A stretch of DNA of 64,000 bases from Neobacillus novalis NBRC 102450 (GTDB lineage: Bacteria; Bacillota; Bacilli; Bacillales; Cytobacillaceae): contig NZ_BCVP01000016.1 of NCBI RefSeq assembly GCF_001591805.1, positions 214,031 to 278,030 of the forward strand. Direction: 5' to 3'. The notes under the pieces were generated by a model. The model was given only the letters and a program-made list of their open reading frames with translations, was not told the DNA's origin and searched no databases. This document shows, piece by piece, positions 37,029 through 45,705 of the stretch (its first letter is position 1; every line of letters begins with the position of its first letter). The position numbers and the translations under genes were made by a program.

Positions 37029-37268
37029 TCCTTTTATCATAATTAACCATAATACATGCACAGCAAAAAATATACCTAAAAAGGTTCTTCATAATGGTTT
37101 ATACGATTAGGATATAAAAAAGGGCAGACTAATCCCATTCTCCAGGTTCATCATTTTTCGATTATTCGAATCATGTGCTGAAAAATAAGATTATAATTTC
37201 ATTGGCCCTTTATTCATCCCTTTTCGTTTGATACTTCCATTTTATTGAACATCAGGTGCAGTTGTCAA
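37029..37268 (-). promoter_or_regulatory. ABC-F leader region: promoter, candidate attenuator and leader ORFs
   Basis: TTGACA (37268-37263), 18-nt spacer and TAAAAT (37244-37239) start a leader of about 240 nt. Within it, GCCCTTTTTT (near 37121-37112) can pair with AAAGGGC near the 5' end or with a local GGG, forming a terminator. Short leader frames occur: MNKGPMKL near 37219, and two overlapping the U-run (MMNLENGISLPFFIS and MGLVCPFLYPNRINHYEEPF). Which one is translated is not settled by sequence alone. Confidence 0.5.
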
Positions 37269-37286
37269 TGATTTCCCGAAAATTCA

Positions 37287-37320
37287 TAAAAACACCATGC
37301 CGAAAGACATGGTGTTTTCA
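37287..37320 (-). terminator. Terminator of citB
   Basis: AACACCATG pairs with CATGGTGTT around CCGAAAGA; TTTTTA follows on the minus strand. Confidence 0.85.
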
Positions 37321-37329
37321 TAACCTCTA

Positions 37330-40041
37330 TTATGCTTGTTGTAATTTTTCACGTAATACCATTTGCAGAATACCACCATGGCGGTAGTAATCAATTTCAA
37401 CTTCAGAGTCGAAACGGACAAGTACTTCAAATTCTTTCTTGTTACCAGCTTCGTCTGTAGCTGTCACTTTTAGAAGATCACGTGGTTTTACGTTTTCATC
37501 CACTTGAACATCAATCGTTTCTTTACCTGTTAGACCAAATGTTTCAGCACTTTCGCCTTGTTTAAATTGAAGTGGAAGAACACCCATTAACACAAGGTTT
37601 GAACGGTGAATACGCTCGAAGCTTTCAGCAAGTACTGTTTTGATGCCTAATAGGTTGGTACCTTTCGCAGCCCAGTCACGTGAAGAGCCCATTCCGTAGT
37701 CTTTACCAGCAAGAACAATCAAGCCAGTGCCGTTTTCCTTGTACTTCATGCACGCATCGTAGATAGACGTTACTTCGCCTGTTGGCCAGTAAGTAGTTAC
37801 GCCGCCTTCTGTACCTGGAGCGATTTGGTTACGAATACGAATGTTTGCAAATGTTCCGCGCATCATCACTTCGTGGTTACCACGGCGTGATCCGTAAGAG
37901 TTAAAGTCGCGGATAGCCACGCCTTTTTCAAGTAAATATTTTCCGGCTGGAGTATTTTTACCAATAGCCCCTGCTGGTGAAATATGATCAGTTGTTACGG
38001 AATCCCCAAACTTACCAACCACACGTAGTCCATTTAATGGCTCAACTTCACCTGGTTCTGGTGATAAGCCTTCAAAGAACGGCGGGTTTGCAATGTAAGT
38101 AGAATCCTCATCCCAAGTATATAAAGGCTCATTGCTTGTTTTGATTTCATTCCAACGCTCGTTGTCACCAAAAACGTTTTCGTACTCTTTACGGAATAGT
38201 TCAGGTGTAACAGTGCGTTTAACAACATCATTGACCTCTGCAGTAGATGGCCAAATATCCTTGAAGAAGACATCGTTACCGTCTTTATCTTTACCAATTG
38301 CTTCAGCAGCGAAATCGATATTCACTGTACCAGCAAGCGCATAGGCAACAACAAGCGGTGGTGAAGCAAGATAGTTTGCTTTTACAAGCGGATGAATCCG
38401 TCCTTCAAAGTTACGGTTTCCTGAAAGTACTGATGTAACTAATAGATCGTTTTCAGCGATTGTTTTTTCAATTTCTTCTTTTAATGGACCGGAGTTTCCG
38501 ATACAGGTTGTACAGCCGTAACCTACAAGGTTGAAACCGATTTGCTCAAGATATGGGAGCAATCCAGAATCTCGAAGATAGCCAGTTACTACTTTTGAAC
38601 CCGGTGCTAAGGAAGTCTTAACGAATTTTGGAACTTCCATTCCTAATTCAACTGCCTTTTTCGCAACAAGTCCTGCTCCAGCCATTACATACGGATTCGA
38701 TGTGTTTGTACAGCTTGTAATGGAAGCAATGGCAATCGCACCAGTCTTAATCGTTGTTTCGTCACCGTTTTGGAATTTAACGGTTGCTGACTTTTCAAGT
38801 TCCTCAGATTTCATGCCGAAACCTTGGTTCCCTTGTGGTGCAGATATCGCTTTATTAAATTCTGCTTTCATTTTTGAAAGTGGAATCAAATCTTGTGGAC
38901 GTTTTGGACCAGATAGATTTGCTTCAATCGCAGAAAGGTCAATTTCAACTACATTTGTATACACTGGCTCTTCACTCGGATTGAAGAATAAGCCGTTTTC
39001 TTTGCAATATTGTTCAACAACATTGATTTGTTCTTCATCGCGTCCAGTTAAACGTAAGTAGGCAATTGCTTCTTCATCAACAGGGAAGAATCCACAAGTT
39101 GCGCCGTATTCAGGAGCCATGTTGGCAATTGTTGCACGGTCAGCAAGTGGTAATACGGATACACCAGGTCCGAAGAATTCAACGAATTTCCCAACTACCC
39201 CATTAATACGAAGGACTTGCGTTACTTTTAAGGCAAGGTCTGTTGCAGTTGAGCCGTTTGGAAGTTCGCCCAGTAATTTAACACCGACTACTTCAGGCAC
39301 TGGGAAGTATGATGGCTGCCCAAGCATTCCAGCTTCTGCTTCAATGCCGCCTACACCCCATCCAAGCACACCAAGACCATTGATCATTGTCGTATGGGAG
39401 TCTGTACCTACCAATGTATCAGGATATGCTTCCAATTCACCGTCAGCATTTTCTGCCACATGAACAACATCAGCCAAGTATTCAAGGTTTACTTGGTGCA
39501 CGATACCTGTTGCAGGCGGAACAGCCCGGTAGTTGTTGAATGATTTTTGTGCCCAGCTTAAGAACTGGTAGCGTTCTGCATTGCGTTCAAATTCAAAATC
39601 CATGTTAATTCGTAATGAATCAGCTGATCCATAGTCATCAACCTGAACAGAGTGGTCAATAACAAGATCAACCGTTTTTTCTGGATTGATTTTGTCTGGG
39701 TTGCCACCAAGGTCTGCCATTGCTTTTCTTAAAGAAGCAAGGTCAACTACCGCTGGTACACCAGTAAAATCCTGAAGGATAACACGTGCCGGCTTAAATG
39801 GAACGTCCACTTCTTTAAGCTCAGCTGTACCCCATTTTGCTAAGTTTTCAATATGCTCTTTCCCAATCATGCGGCCATCGTATTGGCGAAGTACTGATTC
39901 AAGTAGTACTTTTACGGAATATGGCAGTTTGGATACCTTGCCAATACCTGCCTCTTCCAATGCACTTAAACGGTAATAGTGGTAGTGTTTGCCGTTCGCT
40001 TCAAAGGAAGCGCGTGCGTTAAATACATCATTTTTTACCAT
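37330..40041 (-). CDS. citB: Aconitate hydratase (aconitase A)
   Basis: The 903-residue TCA-cycle enzyme that interconverts citrate and isocitrate and, in Bacillus, also binds RNA when iron is low. The [4Fe-4S] ligands are Cys in TSCTNTSNP and the pair in [12 protein letters not shown]. The C-terminal swivel domain has [15 protein letters not shown] 40041 ([14 protein letters not shown]) has AAGGGGG 7 nt upstream, better than ATG 40059. The promoter region has CcpC-type dyads. It diverges from sspO as in B. subtilis. Confidence 0.97.
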   Translation of the reverse strand: MVKNDVFNARASFEANGKHYHYYRLSALEEAGIGKVSKLPYSVKVLLESVLRQYDGRMIGKEHIENLAKWGTAELKEVDVPFKPARVILQDFTGVPAVVDLASLRKAMADLGGNPDKINPEKTVDLVIDHSVQVDDYGSADSLRINMDFEFERNAERYQFLSWAQKSFNNYRAVPPATGIVHQVNLEYLADVVHVAENADGELEAYPDTLVGTDSHTTMINGLGVLGWGVGGIEAEAGMLGQPSYFPVPEVVGVKLLGELPNGSTATDLALKVTQVLRINGVVGKFVEFFGPGVSVLPLADRATIANMAPEYGATCGFFPVDEEAIAYLRLTGRDEEQINVVEQYCKENGLFFNPSEEPVYTNVVEIDLSAIEANLSGPKRPQDLIPLSKMKAEFNKAISAPQGNQGFGMKSEELEKSATVKFQNGDETTIKTGAIAIASITSCTNTSNPYVMAGAGLVAKKAVELGMEVPKFVKTSLAPGSKVVTGYLRDSGLLPYLEQIGFNLVGYGCTTCIGNSGPLKEEIEKTIAENDLLVTSVLSGNRNFEGRIHPLVKANYLASPPLVVAYALAGTVNIDFAAEAIGKDKDGNDVFFKDIWPSTAEVNDVVKRTVTPELFRKEYENVFGDNERWNEIKTSNEPLYTWDEDSTYIANPPFFEGLSPEPGEVEPLNGLRVVGKFGDSVTTDHISPAGAIGKNTPAGKYLLEKGVAIRDFNSYGSRRGNHEVMMRGTFANIRIRNQIAPGTEGGVTTYWPTGEVTSIYDACMKYKENGTGLIVLAGKDYGMGSSRDWAAKGTNLLGIKTVLAESFERIHRSNLVLMGVLPLQFKQGESAETFGLTGKETIDVQVDENVKPRDLLKVTATDEAGNKKEFEVLVRFDSEVEIDYYRHGGILQMVLREKLQQA

Positions 40042-40166
40042 GTGTAAAACCCCCTTCATTCGTCATAATAAAGCAAAATTAACGAAAAGTCGAAAAGTTT
40101 GAATTTTCCCATCCAGCTTCACTTTTCTCACAATTCTTATCTTAATACAACCGTTTACATAAGTAA

Positions 40167-40205
40167 ATAACAAGAAAGTTATTGTGGTTGATAAGTTTTT
40201 CTTAT
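40167..40205 (-). promoter_or_regulatory. CcpC-type binding sites upstream of citB
   Basis: ATAAGTTTTTCTTAT (40191-40205) fits the CcpC consensus ATAA-N7-TTAT exactly. A second dyad, ATAACAAGAAAGTTAT, lies at 40167-40182. In B. subtilis CcpC, a citrate-responsive LysR regulator, controls citB through a dyad and a half-site. The remaining stretch of 40042-40369 should hold the citB and sspO promoters; nothing else was seen. Confidence 0.6.
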
Positions 40206-40369
40206 GTCTTTTATGTAATTTGTTCGGAATATTATGAAAATCGCATTAACACTTGAGTGGAATTACTTTAAGGGAAATACTCATCTCCTTTATTATTATC
40301 TCAAAAAAATTTTTCATTGTCATTTTTCAAGATATAAAGGAAATAGTAACGGTATGGGAGGTGAATGAT

Positions 40370-40522
40370 ATGGTAAAACGAAAGTCTAATCATGTAATTC
40401 CTGGAATGAATGCTGCTAAAGGGCAAGGAAAAGGAGCAGGTTTCAACGAAGAATTAGCCAGCGAGCCGGAATTAACAGCAAAAGAGAGAATGAACAATAA
40501 AAAGCGCAAGAAAAATCAATAA
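40370..40522 (+). CDS. sspO: Small acid-soluble spore protein O
   Basis: A 50-residue forespore protein of SspO (CotK) type: [20 protein letters not shown], then KGAGFNEEL, ending [20 protein letters not shown] lies 8 nt before the ATG; the longer upstream frame is not supported. In B. subtilis sspO and sspP form one unit next to citB. Here a small minus-strand gene lies between them. Confidence 0.93.
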   Translation: MVKRKSNHVIPGMNAAKGQGKGAGFNEELASEPELTAKERMNNKKRKKNQ

Positions 40523-40548
40523 GAAAAACAAAAAGGGGTGACCCATAT

Positions 40549-40566
40549 GGCAGGGCCACCTCCTGC
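40549..40566. terminator. Small hairpin ending sspO and the opposing gene
   Basis: GCAGG pairs with CCTGC around 7 nt; T-rich sequence follows on the plus strand and CCCCTTTTTG on the minus strand. Confidence 0.4.
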
Positions 40567-40571
40567 TTTAT

Positions 40572-40841
40572 CTATTCGGTCTGATTCACTTCGGAAACCA
40601 TACTTTGCAGGTCTTGTTGAAATCGTTCTAATTGTGACCTTTGATGTTCTGAAGCCACTTCAAGAGCATTTTCAATTTGCTGGTAAGCTTCATTTACTTC
40701 ATTCTTTAAATGTTTAAGCTGATGGCCATAACTCGCACTATCACTAATGATGGTATTAAACAGTCCCTGTGCCTCCTCATATCCTTGCTGTGCCGCTTGA
40801 AAAGCCTGTTGTTTGTCCTTGTTGTAAGGATATTTTTGCAT
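40572..40841 (-). CDS. Small coiled-coil protein, YtzC (DUF2524)-like
   Basis: An 89-residue helical protein rich in Gln and Glu (QQAFQAAQQGYEEAQGLF, YGHQLKHLKNEVNEAYQQIE, HQRSQLERFQQDLQSM). The QQR-L-R-QLQSL-like end recalls B. subtilis YtzC, function unknown; the match is from memory. It sits antisense between sspO and sspP, which suggests expression during sporulation. Confidence 0.55.
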   Translation of the reverse strand: MQKYPYNKDKQQAFQAAQQGYEEAQGLFNTIISDSASYGHQLKHLKNEVNEAYQQIENALEVASEHQRSQLERFQQDLQSMVSEVNQTE

Positions 40842-40904
40842 TTCACTAGTTCACTCCTTCATTTTGTTTACCGTTAAATTGCACAGAACAGCAAAAAATA
40901 TTCG

Positions 40905-40933
40905 GCATAAAAAGATTTATTGATTACATCCTA
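40905..40933 (+). promoter_or_regulatory. Sigma-G-type promoter of sspP
   Basis: GCATA (40905-40909), 17-nt spacer and CATCCTA (40927-40933) fit the forespore sigma-G consensus GCATR and CATnnTA. Confidence 0.6.
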
Positions 40934-40955
40934 ATTACAGAGGAGGGATAAAAAA

Positions 40956-41093
40956 ATGAACAAAAACGACGGCAAAGATATGCGAAAAAACGCACCGAAG
41001 CAATCCGGGCAGCCTGAACCATTGAGCGGTTCTCACAAAGTAAAGAATCGCAATCATACCCGAGCCAAACACAATTCACACCATGATATGTAA
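40956..41093 (+). CDS. sspP: Small acid-soluble spore protein P
   Basis: A 45-residue spore core protein (SspP/CotL). It starts [16 protein letters not shown] and contains [19 protein letters not shown], ending HNSHHDM, the family hallmark. GAGGAGGG precedes the ATG, and a sigma-G promoter lies just upstream. It was found by reading the intergenic sequence because it is very short. Confidence 0.93.
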   Translation: MNKNDGKDMRKNAPKQSGQPEPLSGSHKVKNRNHTRAKHNSHHDM

Positions 41094-41102
41094 TATGAAG
41101 AA

Positions 41103-41131
41103 AAACCCCTCTTATCTTAAGAGGGGTCCCC
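41103..41131. terminator. Terminator shared by sspP and selA
   Basis: ACCCCTCTTA pairs with TAAGAGGGGT (one mismatch region) around TC, overlapping the end of selA. Confidence 0.65.
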
Positions 41132-42535
41132 TATATTTACTAATTTTTCAAGCAAGATAGCTTCTTCCTCAAGAGTAACAGTCCTTAGGTCAATAATAAA
41201 TTCCTCTTTTTGAATTCGTGCGATGATCGCTGGCTTCGATTCGGTGCGCAGTTTTCTACTGAGCTGTTCAGCCGTTAAAGAATCATGTATTAAAGCAATA
41301 ACTAAGGTTGGAAGGACAACGTCCGGCATCGTTCCCCCGCCCACTTGACTTGTATGCGGAAATATTTTTGCCTGAAAGGCGCTTGTCCTTTGTAACAAAT
41401 TTGTAACGAAGGCCCTAGACCTTTCGTCTAATTCATTAAGAGAAACTAATAAATCACGGATAACGGGAATATTTCTCATCGCTTTTTCACCGCGGGCGTA
41501 ATCAATTAACGTCCCTTCCAGCGCTGCTAAAGTCATCTTATCCACCCGGACTACTCTGGCTAACTGATGTTTTTTCAGACAATCAATAATTTCCTTTTTA
41601 CCGGCGATAATCCCTGCTTGTGGACCGCCAAGGAGCTTGTCTCCACTGAAGGTTACGACATCTGCCCCCATTTCAATAACCTCTTTGACTACCGGTTCTT
41701 CACCAATTCCATGCTTCCTGAAGTCGTAAAGTGCACCACTTCCAAGGTCTTCGTAAAAAATAACATCATCAAGCCTTTTTGTTAAATCAATCAGTGTTTC
41801 TGTCTCAACTGATTTTGTGAAACCGACGACCTTAAAGTTGCTCGTATGTACCTTCATAACAATGGCAGTTTCTGGAGTTACTGCGTTCTCGTAATCGTAA
41901 AGATGTGTTTTGTTGGTTGTTCCTACTTCGATAAGCTGTGCGCCACTTTCCTCCATTATCGAGGAAATCCGAAAAGAACCGCCAATTTCAACTAGCTGCC
42001 CCCTTGATACAATGACCTCTTTATTCTTAGCCATTGCCCTTAAAATCAGATAAACAGCAGATGCGTTATTATTGACGACCATGGCCGCTTCCGCTCCGGT
42101 AATCTCCTTTAGCAATGCTTCAACATGACTATGGCGTGAACCTCGCGCGCCTTCATTCAACTTATATTCTAGATTTGAATAATTTCTGGCTGTTTCAACC
42201 ACATGACGAATAGCACTCTCGCTTAATCTTGCTCTGCCAAGATTGGTATGTAGAATCGTCCCCGTTGCATTAATTACCTTTTCAATTGTATAGGAAAATT
42301 GCTTTTTTAAATTCATTTCTAGAATAGCAAATAACTCTTCAATAAAGCGGTTTGTCCCTGGTTTAGCGCCTGCCCACTTATCATGAATGATGGTATCCCT
42401 TACTTGATCGACAACATCTTTTAACTGCTTCGTAAGCTGCAAGTGATCAAGATTACTTTCTTCTTGCAGTGACAAAAACGCATCATGGCTTTGTAGCTCA
42501 TGGATGGCCGGAATTGAACGTAACCATTCTTTCAC
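41117..42535 (-). CDS. selA: L-seryl-tRNA(Sec) selenium transferase
   Basis: A PLP enzyme that converts Ser-tRNA(Sec) to Sec-tRNA(Sec) using selenophosphate from SelD. About 472 residues with the conserved ATGTILHTNLGRARLS, VNNNASAVYL, TSNFKVVGF and FSGDKLLGGPQAG (PLP Lys). GTG 42535 is the likely start because AAGGAG lies 9 nt upstream; ATG 42553 precedes that site. It sits between sspP and the cotM-like gene, where B. subtilis has no sel genes, so it looks like an insertion. selB does not follow. Confidence 0.95.
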   Translation of the reverse strand: MKEWLRSIPAIHELQSHDAFLSLQEESNLDHLQLTKQLKDVVDQVRDTIIHDKWAGAKPGTNRFIEELFAILEMNLKKQFSYTIEKVINATGTILHTNLGRARLSESAIRHVVETARNYSNLEYKLNEGARGSRHSHVEALLKEITGAEAAMVVNNNASAVYLILRAMAKNKEVIVSRGQLVEIGGSFRISSIMEESGAQLIEVGTTNKTHLYDYENAVTPETAIVMKVHTSNFKVVGFTKSVETETLIDLTKRLDDVIFYEDLGSGALYDFRKHGIGEEPVVKEVIEMGADVVTFSGDKLLGGPQAGIIAGKKEIIDCLKKHQLARVVRVDKMTLAALEGTLIDYARGEKAMRNIPVIRDLLVSLNELDERSRAFVTNLLQRTSAFQAKIFPHTSQVGGGTMPDVVLPTLVIALIHDSLTAEQLSRKLRTESKPAIIARIQKEEFIIDLRTVTLEEEAILLEKLVNIGDPS

Positions 42536-42640
42536 AAAAAAAAACTCCTTCACATTATCCTTCTTTTTTCCTATTATATCACATCCTTTTCACGTATTAA
42601 TTCGGAATGAATAAAATGAAACAAGCAAGGGGGATTGAAT

Positions 42641-43039
42641 ATGACAAAAAAGAAAGATGATCAAAACCAGGACGTTGATTTTGATTTAGTAGAGAAGTGG
42701 CTGGAAAACTATTTTCTTGATCCATTGACCTCATATTATGACCAGACTCAATTCCAAATCGATGTTTACGAAACTGACAAGGAATGGATTGTCGAAGCGA
42801 TTTTAAACGAGTTTGAGGCTTCAGAAATTCAGGTATATATAGAAGAAGAAAAAATAATCATTTCTGCATCTAAATACCCCCCCTCTCCGGACCAACAAAC
42901 ACGAATTCGTACCATTGATTTCCCTTATAAGATAAATCAACAAAAAGTATCGGCTTCTTTTTCAAATGGGATTCTTGAAGTATTTATTTCAAAGACAGAA
43001 AAAGGATCAGGAAAAAACAGATTTATTACACTGCCTTAA
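42641..43039 (+). CDS. cotM: Hsp20/alpha-crystallin family protein, CotM-like
   Basis: A 132-residue small-heat-shock-fold protein (FQIDVYETDKEWIVEAILN, IEEEKIIISASK, IDFPYKINQQKVSASFSNGI, LEVFISK), the alpha-crystallin domain with a variant of the GxLxI end motif. B. subtilis CotM is an alpha-crystallin-like spore coat protein beside sspP, which supports the name. ATG 42641 has AAGGGGG 7 nt before it. It diverges from selA. Confidence 0.72.
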   Translation: MTKKKDDQNQDVDFDLVEKWLENYFLDPLTSYYDQTQFQIDVYETDKEWIVEAILNEFEASEIQVYIEEEKIIISASKYPPSPDQQTRIRTIDFPYKINQQKVSASFSNGILEVFISKTEKGSGKNRFITLP

Positions 43040-43128
43040 TTTCATTTTTGGTTTCTTTTTTTTGGACAGTTTACATAATAATATTACCGGAAATAACACA
43101 ACCTTCATCATGAAAAAAGGATTTAGGG

Positions 43129-43368
43129 TTACTTCGTAGAAATAATGTCAATTATCTCTGCTGTATCTGGAAAAATCCCTGTGTCAAGCTTTGAGTAGAC
43201 CTTCTCTCCATTAACAGTCACTTCGAACGCGCCTCCGGAACTAGGGATTAGTTCTAATTTTTGAATATCTCGATAAAAATGGTTAAATAACTCTTCCGCG
43301 AAACTCGCAGCTTTTGGTGCATAGTTTCATTGCATGCAGAATTCGACAATAATATGATAGTTTTTCAT
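43129..43368 (-). CDS. SelW/Rdx family selenoprotein (CxxU), unannotated gene with in-frame TGA
   Basis: Read through one TGA at 43329-43327, this gives 79 residues: MKNYHIIVEFCMQUNYAPKA, then ASFAEELFNHFYRDIQKLEL, then IPSSGGAFEVTVNGEKVYSK and GIFPDTAEIIDII. This is the Rdx (SelW/SelT/SelH) thioredoxin-like pattern with CxxU at residues 11-14 and the SSGGAFEV/GxFPD blocks. GGAGG lies 8 nt before the ATG. A hairpin begins 17 nt after the TGA. It probably acts as a small thiol redox protein. Divergent selD is 135 bp away. TGA-stop truncation at 13 residues would make no sense. Confidence 0.9.
43296..43310 (-). promoter_or_regulatory. bSECIS-like hairpin of the Rdx selenoprotein
   Basis: CTGCGA pairs with TCGCGG (one G-U wobble) around loop GTT. 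The loop lies 23-25 nt after the TGA and starts with G, as in bacterial SECIS elements read by SelB. Confidence 0.6.
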
Positions 43369-43410
43369 GAAAATTTCCTCCTTATTTTCCAACACCTAGA
43401 TGCTAGAAAT

Positions 43411-43440
43411 ATTTTATCCCAGCAGGCTATTGTTGGGCAA
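43411..43440 (-). promoter_or_regulatory. Sigma-A promoter of the Rdx selenoprotein gene
   Basis: TTGCCC (43440-43435), 18-nt spacer and TAAAAT (43416-43411) point to the Rdx gene. TATACT near 43480 could be the -10 of divergent selD, but its -35 is poor. Confidence 0.45.
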
Positions 43441-43503
43441 ATCTTCTGCACTTGTAGTGCGGATTTATTGCGAAACAGGTATACTAATAAAATGGAGGTG
43501 GAC

Positions 43504-44559
43504 ATGTTGAGTGAACAAGAAAAAATTCGCCTGACCTCTTTATCAACAAAAGCTGGTTGAGGCTGCAAAATTGGTCCTGAGGACCTAGCGCAAGTGTTGC
43601 GCTTATTACCGAAACAAGAACCTGTCCCAGAATTATTAGTGGGGCTTGATACTTCCGATGATGCTGGTGTTTATCGATTAACAGACACGATTGCACTTAT
43701 TCAGACCGTTGATTATTTTACTCCTATCGTCGATGACCCCTATATGTTCGGGCAAATTACGGCTGCAAATGCATTAAGCGATGTGTATGCAATGGGGGGA
43801 GAACCGAAAACAGTATTGAATATTGTTGGTTATCCGATTAAAAAGCTTGGCGCAGACATGCTTGCCGAAATACTCCGCGGTGCTGCTGATAAAGTAAAAG
43901 AAGCGGGTGCGATTACGGTTGGCGGCCATTCGATTGATGATCAAGAACCTAAGTTTGGTCTGTCTGTTACAGGAATTGTTCATCCGGATAAGGTCTGGAA
44001 AAACGTTGGGGCCAAACCCGGTGATTTCCTAGTTTTGACAAAACCTATTGGGGTAGGCATTCTGACCACTGGGATAAAAAGAAGCGTCGTAACGCCAGAG
44101 CAGGAACAAATGGTTACAGACACAATGGCGATGCTGAATAAAACGGCAGCAGAAGTGTTAACGAACTATCACCCGCATTCCGTTACAGATGTAACCGGAT
44201 TTGGCTTACTTGGTCATGGGAGTGAAATGGCAAGTGGAAGTAACGTAAGCTTCGAAATTTCATTTAGCCAAGTACCGCTTCTCGAAGGAGCTATTGAGTT
44301 AGCAAGGGATGGTGTTGTACCAGGAGGCTCGAAGTCTAATCATAAATGGTTAGCTGACGATGTCATTTACGACGATATCCTTCCAGAAGAACAGCTTGTC
44401 CTTTGTGATGCGATTACCTCGGGCGGCCTCCTTGTTGCCATTAGTGAAGAGGAAGCTTCTAAATATGTTGATAATCTACATTCAAATGGATTAGTCCAAG
44501 CAGCAATCATTGGCCGGGTTACCGATAAGAAAGACAAACTAATCTATGTAAGCCGATGA
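43504..44559 (+). CDS. selD: Selenide, water dikinase (selenophosphate synthetase), Sec-containing
   Basis: Makes selenophosphate, the selenium donor for SelA, from selenide and ATP. The protein is 351 residues if the TGA at 43558-43560 is read as Sec19: RLTSLSTKAGUGCKIGPEDL, where other SelD proteins have Cys or Sec followed by GCK. The conserved Lys follows, then DTSDDAGVY (metal Asp), GGEPKTVLNIVGYP and VTDVTGFGLLGHG. A frame-based caller would start at 43594 and lose the active site. ATG 43504 or TTG 43507 is the start (GGAGG upstream). Confidence 0.96.
43573..43602 (+). promoter_or_regulatory. bSECIS-like hairpins downstream of the selD TGA
   Basis: GGTCC-TGA-GGACC begins 12 nt after the Sec codon (loop at 18-20 nt, with G second). 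A second hairpin, GCGCAA-GTG-TTGCGC, follows at 43588-43602. Both are inside the coding sequence. Confidence 0.65.
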
Positions 44560-44592
44560 CAGCGTGGCATTTATTGCCTCGCTGTTTTTCAT
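44559..44592 (+). terminator. Terminator of selD
   Basis: ACAGCG and CGCTGT pair, with GCA/TGC inside, followed by TTTTTCATTTTT. Confidence 0.7.
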
Positions 44593-44635
44593 TTTTCTAT
44601 AATGAGAAACAGTCATAACCCAATATCATTATATA

Positions 44636-44668
44636 AAAAATCCTGAACCCATTTGGTTCAGGATTTTT
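44636..44668 (-). terminator. Terminator of the kbl-tdh operon
   Basis: AAAATCCTGAACC pairs with GGTTCAGGATTTT around a short loop; T-run on the minus strand. Confidence 0.85.
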
Positions 44669-44673
44669 ACTTC

Positions 44674-45618
44674 TTATAGTTTCTGACGAAGCTTTTCAAT
44701 CATTTCCTTCGTCATTCTATCTAAATCATACTCGAATTTAAAGCCCCATTCTTCTTTTGCCGCCGTCGCATCAATCGAATTTGGCCAGCTATCCGCGATT
44801 TTTTGCCGAGCCGGATCAACATGATAAGAAATTTCAAATCCAGGTACATACTTGGCAATACTAGAAGCAATTTCTTCAGGGTCAAAGCTCATTGCAGTGA
44901 CATTGAAGGAATTGCGGTGAATTAGCTTGGCTGAATCGGCCTCCATTAAATCAATAATTGCATGTAAGGCATCCGGCATATACATCATATCCATGTAAGT
45001 ACCTTTATCAATATAAGAGGTATATCTGCCATTTTTGACTGCTTCATAGTAGATTTCAACAGCATAATCCGTTGTTCCGCCGCCTGGAAGGGCCACATGG
45101 GAGATTAACCCTGGGAAACGTAAGCCGCGGGTATCGACACCATATTTTTGATGGTAGTAGTCGGCCAATAACTCGCCGGCCACTTTGTTTACCCCGTACA
45201 TAGTGGAAGGGCGCATAATCGTATCCTGAGGTGTGTTATCCTTAGGTGTAGATGGACCAAAGGCGCCGATTGAGCTTGGTGTGAAAAATTGCGCGTTTAG
45301 TTCCCTTGCTGTTTCAAGCCCGTTCAACAGCCCGCCCATATTTAAATTCCAAGCAAATACCGGCTTTGCTTCTGCTGTCGCCGATAGAAGTGCAGCTAAA
45401 TGCATGACCGTATCCACCTTGTACTTTTTCGCTGTCTCCACCATTTGGTTTAAATCGGTCACATCGACTGTTTCAAACGGACCGCTCCCGGCTGCCTCGC
45501 TATCATTCTTTTTTATATCGGTTGCAATCACATTATCTGAACCATAAATGTCTCTCAGCTTTAAGGTCAATTCAGAGCCAATTTGCCCTAAAGCACCTGT
45601 AATTAAAATACGTTTCAT
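44674..45618 (-). CDS. tdh: L-threonine 3-dehydrogenase, SDR (epimerase-like) type
   Basis: NAD-dependent oxidation of L-threonine to 2-amino-3-ketobutyrate. The 314 residues have [14 protein letters not shown] (NAD site), [25 protein letters not shown] and YGVNKVAGE (Tyr/Lys pair), with the TDH-type [22 protein letters not shown] loop. This is the SDR form, not the zinc-dependent Tdh of E. coli. The kbl gene lies 87 nt upstream on the same strand and makes the function secure. GGAG precedes the ATG. Confidence 0.9.
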   Translation of the reverse strand: MKRILITGALGQIGSELTLKLRDIYGSDNVIATDIKKNDSEAAGSGPFETVDVTDLNQMVETAKKYKVDTVMHLAALLSATAEAKPVFAWNLNMGGLLNGLETARELNAQFFTPSSIGAFGPSTPKDNTPQDTIMRPSTMYGVNKVAGELLADYYHQKYGVDTRGLRFPGLISHVALPGGGTTDYAVEIYYEAVKNGRYTSYIDKGTYMDMMYMPDALHAIIDLMEADSAKLIHRNSFNVTAMSFDPEEIASSIAKYVPGFEISYHVDPARQKIADSWPNSIDATAAKEEWGFKFEYDLDRMTKEMIEKLRQKL

Positions 45619-45675
45619 CGTTTCTCCGTCCTCTTCACTTATGCTAAAAAATTCTGCTTTACATTATAGGTACGT

Positions 45676-45694
45676 CACCCTCATATCAAGGGTG
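45676..45694 (-). promoter_or_regulatory. Intercistronic hairpin between kbl and tdh
   Basis: CACCCT and AGGGTG pair around 7 nt. No T-run follows, so it more likely sets mRNA stability than ends transcription. Confidence 0.35.
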
Positions 45695-45705
45695 TCACTG
45701 CTGGA

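Noticed and set aside
40547..40717. Plus-strand frame of 56 codons (MAGPPPALSIRSDSLRKP...) after AAGGGG, antisense to the YtzC-like gene
   Set aside because: The first codons coincide with the terminator hairpin, and the composition mirrors the opposite-strand coding gene.
43330..43560. Open plus-strand frame ending at the selD TGA
   Set aside because: Its last 18 codons are the true N-terminus of selD; the rest is antisense to the Rdx gene and its promoter.
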